DNA of 7,558 nt, from assembly GCA_947306185.1 (NCBI GenBank), contig CAMZFU010000043.1, positions 1 through 7,558 on the forward strand, written 5' to 3'. This stretch comes from an uncultured Pseudomonadota bacterium. GTDB taxonomy: Bacteria > Pseudomonadota > Alphaproteobacteria > Rs-D84. Below are positions 5,295-7,558 of the stretch, piece by piece. The notes below the pieces were generated by a model that did no database searches, was not told where the DNA came from, and saw nothing but the letters and a program-made list of their open reading frames with translations. Numbering within the stretch: position 1 is the stretch's first letter; the number at the start of each line of letters is the position of its first letter. The translations under genes were made by a program, and so were the position numbers.

Positions 5295-6470
5295 ATGAAG
5301 AAGATATTTATCGCATTTTTATCAATTTTAATAACCGTCCCGGCATTTGCAGAATTCAAGACAACCGCAAAGTCGGCTTTCCTTGTTGACTATGATTCTG
5401 GTGCAGAAATATTTGCCAAAGATGCGGATACACTTATGCCACCATCATCTATGTTGAAACTGATGACATTGGCTGTCTTGTTTGACGAAGTCAAGGCCGG
5501 TCGCCTTGGGTTAGACGACCGCATAGATGTTAGTGAAAATGCCGATTATCAAAACCCACTTTGGTACCCGGCAAGCAAGATTTGCCTTGTTACCGGTCAA
5601 CAAATTACGGTGCGTGATGCCATTTTGGGACTTATCGTATTATCGGGTGGCGATGCGTCGGTTGTTGTCGCCGAAAAAATCGCTGGGTCGGAAATAAAAT
5701 TCACCGAAAATATGACGCGCAAGGCACGTGAAATCGGCATGCCAATGTCAACTTTTGGTAATGCAAGTGGCCTGCCCAACGATAATAATTTGATGACAAG
5801 TCGGGAACTTGCCACATTGGCGTATCATATAATTTCTGATTACCCAGATTTGTATCCTATGTTCGCGACCAAACGTTTCGAATTTAATGAATACAAAACA
5901 GATTGGTGCCGTGATTGGGGGCGTACCCACACAGTGAATTATAACAAATTATTGTTCATTATGCCGGGGGCGGATGGTCTGAAAACCGGTCACACGGACA
6001 AAGGCGGTTATGGCATGGTGGCAAGTGCGAAATCCGGCGGACGCCGTCTTATTGGGGTTATCAATGGGTTCAAGGGTAAAGGCCACGATGCGTTGGCGGC
6101 CGAAATGAAGAAATTATTAACCCACGGTTTTACTACAACTGCATCCCGTGTATTTTACCATGCGGGCGATGATGTCGTGGCGGTTCCGGTATGGTATGGT
6201 CGCCGTGATACGGTTATGGCAACCGTTGAAAAGACATTTGCCATTACGGTTGATAAATCTGTTGGGACCAGTGGTGTTCGCGTTTTAGCGCGATATAATG
6301 ACCCAGTTGCGGCCCCTGTTAATGCCGGTGACACGGTTGGCGAAATTGTCGCCGAACAGAATGGTCGCATAATTGCGCGTGGCAAATTGGTTGCCCGTGA
6401 ACACGTTGGCAAGATTCAATTCCTGGCACGCGCCTGGAAAAACATTATGGTTATGATATTCGGGAAATAA
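5295..6470 (+). CDS. Penicillin-binding protein 5-type D-alanyl-D-alanine carboxypeptidase (DacA/DacF type)
   Basis: This 391-residue serine peptidase should trim the terminal D-Ala from peptidoglycan pentapeptides in the periplasm. It has a signal peptide (MKKIFIAFLSILITVPAFA, cleavage after Ala19). The active-site SxxK is SMLK with Ser52 and Lys55, and KTGHT (230-234) is the third motif. The second motif is normally SxN; here residues 117-120 read SGGD, so Asn is replaced by Gly119. A PBP5 C-terminal beta domain spans about 285-370, and the last 20 residues (FLARAWKNIMVMIFGK) look like an amphipathic membrane anchor. The ATG at 5295 is chosen because it begins a textbook signal peptide; the frame is open up to a TTG at 5265, and neither has a good ribosome-binding site. 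In alphaproteobacteria this gene often precedes tmk and holB, matching the position here. Confidence 0.9.
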   Translation: MKKIFIAFLSILITVPAFAEFKTTAKSAFLVDYDSGAEIFAKDADTLMPPSSMLKLMTLAVLFDEVKAGRLGLDDRIDVSENADYQNPLWYPASKICLVTGQQITVRDAILGLIVLSGGDASVVVAEKIAGSEIKFTENMTRKAREIGMPMSTFGNASGLPNDNNLMTSRELATLAYHIISDYPDLYPMFATKRFEFNEYKTDWCRDWGRTHTVNYNKLLFIMPGADGLKTGHTDKGGYGMVASAKSGGRRLIGVINGFKGKGHDALAAEMKKLLTHGFTTTASRVFYHAGDDVVAVPVWYGRRDTVMATVEKTFAITVDKSVGTSGVRVLARYNDPVAAPVNAGDTVGEIVAEQNGRIIARGKLVAREHVGKIQFLARAWKNIMVMIFGK

Positions 6471-6472
6471 TT

Positions 6473-7060
6473 ATGCGTAATCCAATAAAAACATTACCAA
6501 GGCAAATCAAGACAGAACGTTTGGAACTGCGTCAATTAGATGCAAATATTGAAAATGCCACATTGATTTTCAATGCCATAAAAGATGAAAATCCAAAAGA
6601 TTTTTATTTTAATCCAATCGTAGATACAGATATTATTCCCACCAGTTCACAACAAATGTTGCAACAAATGAAATTGGAAGAAGAATTTATTCGATTAAAT
6701 GGTGTCATATTTTATGTGTTCTATAATAATGATTTGATCGGGTACAAACGATTATACTTTAATAATGAAGATGTTCGGATGACATTACAAAGTTCTAATA
6801 TATGGCTTAAGAAATCCGCATGGGGCCATGGCTTTTCCCAAGAAATTAACAAAAAAATAGATGAAATTGCTTTTACTCAATTGGGGGCAAAGCGTATCAC
6901 AACGCAATGTAGTACCGAAAATACACGCAGTGCAAAATCGTTAGAATCATCAGGTTTCCACCTTGACGGGATCGCACGTGGTGGCGGATTTTTACCTGAT
7001 GGGACGGTTTATGACAATATGTTTTGGTCAAAACTTGAAAGCGAATATCTTGGGGAATAA
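6473..7060 (+). CDS. GNAT-family N-acetyltransferase, RimJ/RimL-like
   Basis: The 195-residue protein belongs to the GCN5-related acetyltransferases, which move an acetyl group from acetyl-CoA to an amine. It opens with IKTERLELRQLD (12-23), the usual first strand of RimJ/RimL-type members. The acetyl-CoA pyrophosphate-binding loop is AWGHGFS (116-122) followed by a helix, and ENTRSAKSLESSGF (149-162) is the conserved late motif with Asn150. The C-terminal GIARGGGFLPDGTVYDNMFW stretch (167-186) is typical of the subfamily. The substrate cannot be told and could be a protein N-terminus, an aminoglycoside or a small metabolite. The gene begins two bases after the carboxypeptidase stop and ends two bases before holB, so it is co-transcribed. 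Its first 240 bases are about 30% G+C, far below its neighbours, suggesting later arrival. Confidence 0.85.
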   Translation: MRNPIKTLPRQIKTERLELRQLDANIENATLIFNAIKDENPKDFYFNPIVDTDIIPTSSQQMLQQMKLEEEFIRLNGVIFYVFYNNDLIGYKRLYFNNEDVRMTLQSSNIWLKKSAWGHGFSQEINKKIDEIAFTQLGAKRITTQCSTENTRSAKSLESSGFHLDGIARGGGFLPDGTVYDNMFWSKLESEYLGE

Positions 7061-7062
7061 CG

Positions 7063-7558
7063 ATGGCAAAGAAAAGCACCCCTCTTTATGAATTTCCGCA
7101 CCCAATGGACAATGACACATTGATTGGGCATGATGCCACGTTAAAGGCATTTATGGACGCATGGAACAATCGCGATAATTATCCGTTACATCCGGTTTGG
7201 ATGTTGACAGGTACGCGCGGCATTGGCAAGGCCACACTGGCATATAAAATTGCAAAAATGGTTTATGGAAATGTTGGTGATTTCTTTATCATTGATATGG
7301 ACCGCAATATCGATAAAGACGGCAAAGTTAAATCAGATGCAAAATCTATTTCCGTATTCACCGTACGTGCAACGATTGAAAAGATGCAAATGTCGTCTAT
7401 GTCTGGCGAATGGCGGGTTGTGTTAATAGATTCTGTGGACCAATTAACGACGGCGGCGGCAAACGCGATATTGAAACTGTTGGAAGAACCACCGGCAAAA
7501 ACACTTTTCTTGTTGGTCACACACCAACTTTCCAATGTGTTGCCGACCGTTCGTTCCC
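7063..7558 (+). CDS. holB: DNA polymerase III subunit delta' (clamp-loader), C-terminus cut by right edge
   Basis: 165 codons are visible before the window ends. Delta' is the rigid AAA+ stator of the replicative clamp loader. The frame shows a P-loop-like GTRGIGKATL (50-59), a Walker B-like VVLIDSVDQLT (119-129), the family signature AANAILKLLEEPP (132-144) and FLLVTHQLSNVLPTVRS (149-165), which leads into the sensor/SRC-type region; the SRC itself lies beyond the edge. The Cys-rich zinc insert of the E. coli protein is absent, as in alphaproteobacterial homologues I know. The start ATG follows GGGGA in the end of the upstream gene by six to seven bases. The position after a carboxypeptidase gene fits the common order dac-tmk-holB-metG. 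Confidence 0.9.
   Translation, partial: MAKKSTPLYEFPHPMDNDTLIGHDATLKAFMDAWNNRDNYPLHPVWMLTGTRGIGKATLAYKIAKMVYGNVGDFFIIDMDRNIDKDGKVKSDAKSISVFTVRATIEKMQMSSMSGEWRVVLIDSVDQLTTAAANAILKLLEEPPAKTLFLLVTHQLSNVLPTVRS

Overview
The window looks like chromosomal DNA of an AT-leaning alphaproteobacterium, possibly a host-associated or gut lineage. The evidence is an omega subunit (rpoZ), a PBP5-type carboxypeptidase followed closely by a DNA polymerase III delta' gene (a piece of the dac-tmk-holB-metG-tatD order I know from alphaproteobacteria), a delta' lacking the Cys-rich zinc insert, and a serine recombinase of the type common in alphaproteobacterial prophages. The genus cannot be read from the sequence.

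Left part (1-3310) is AT-rich and accessory. It holds an unrecognised gene running off the left edge on the minus strand, a divergent intergenic region, a large serine recombinase (519-2138), and then a transcription unit with its own strong promoter (2144-2172) and a leader of about 165 nt rich in complementary segments. That unit encodes a two-domain zinc-motif protein (2344-3024) and a small HNH endonuclease (3014-3307) translationally coupled to it. This looks like one end of an integrative element or a prophage remnant; the element would extend left beyond the window. The leader plus zinc protein plus HNH cassette is the least explained part and the best candidate for something undescribed.

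Middle part (3310-4017): an intergenic stretch, then on the minus strand rpoZ and tRNA-Ser(GGA) only 10 bp apart, followed by a strong hairpin/T-tract terminator. The tRNA 3' end faces the accessory region.

Right part (3972-7558) is a plus-strand core operon reading from a good promoter: mtaB (tRNA methylthiotransferase), a penicillin-binding-protein-5-type D-Ala-D-Ala carboxypeptidase, a GNAT acetyltransferase and holB (cut by the right edge). The last three genes are packed with 2-nt gaps. The GNAT gene sits where tmk is usually found in this order, and its 5' half is much AT-richer than its neighbours, suggesting insertion or replacement. No CRISPR array, insertion sequence with terminal repeats, or rRNA was seen.
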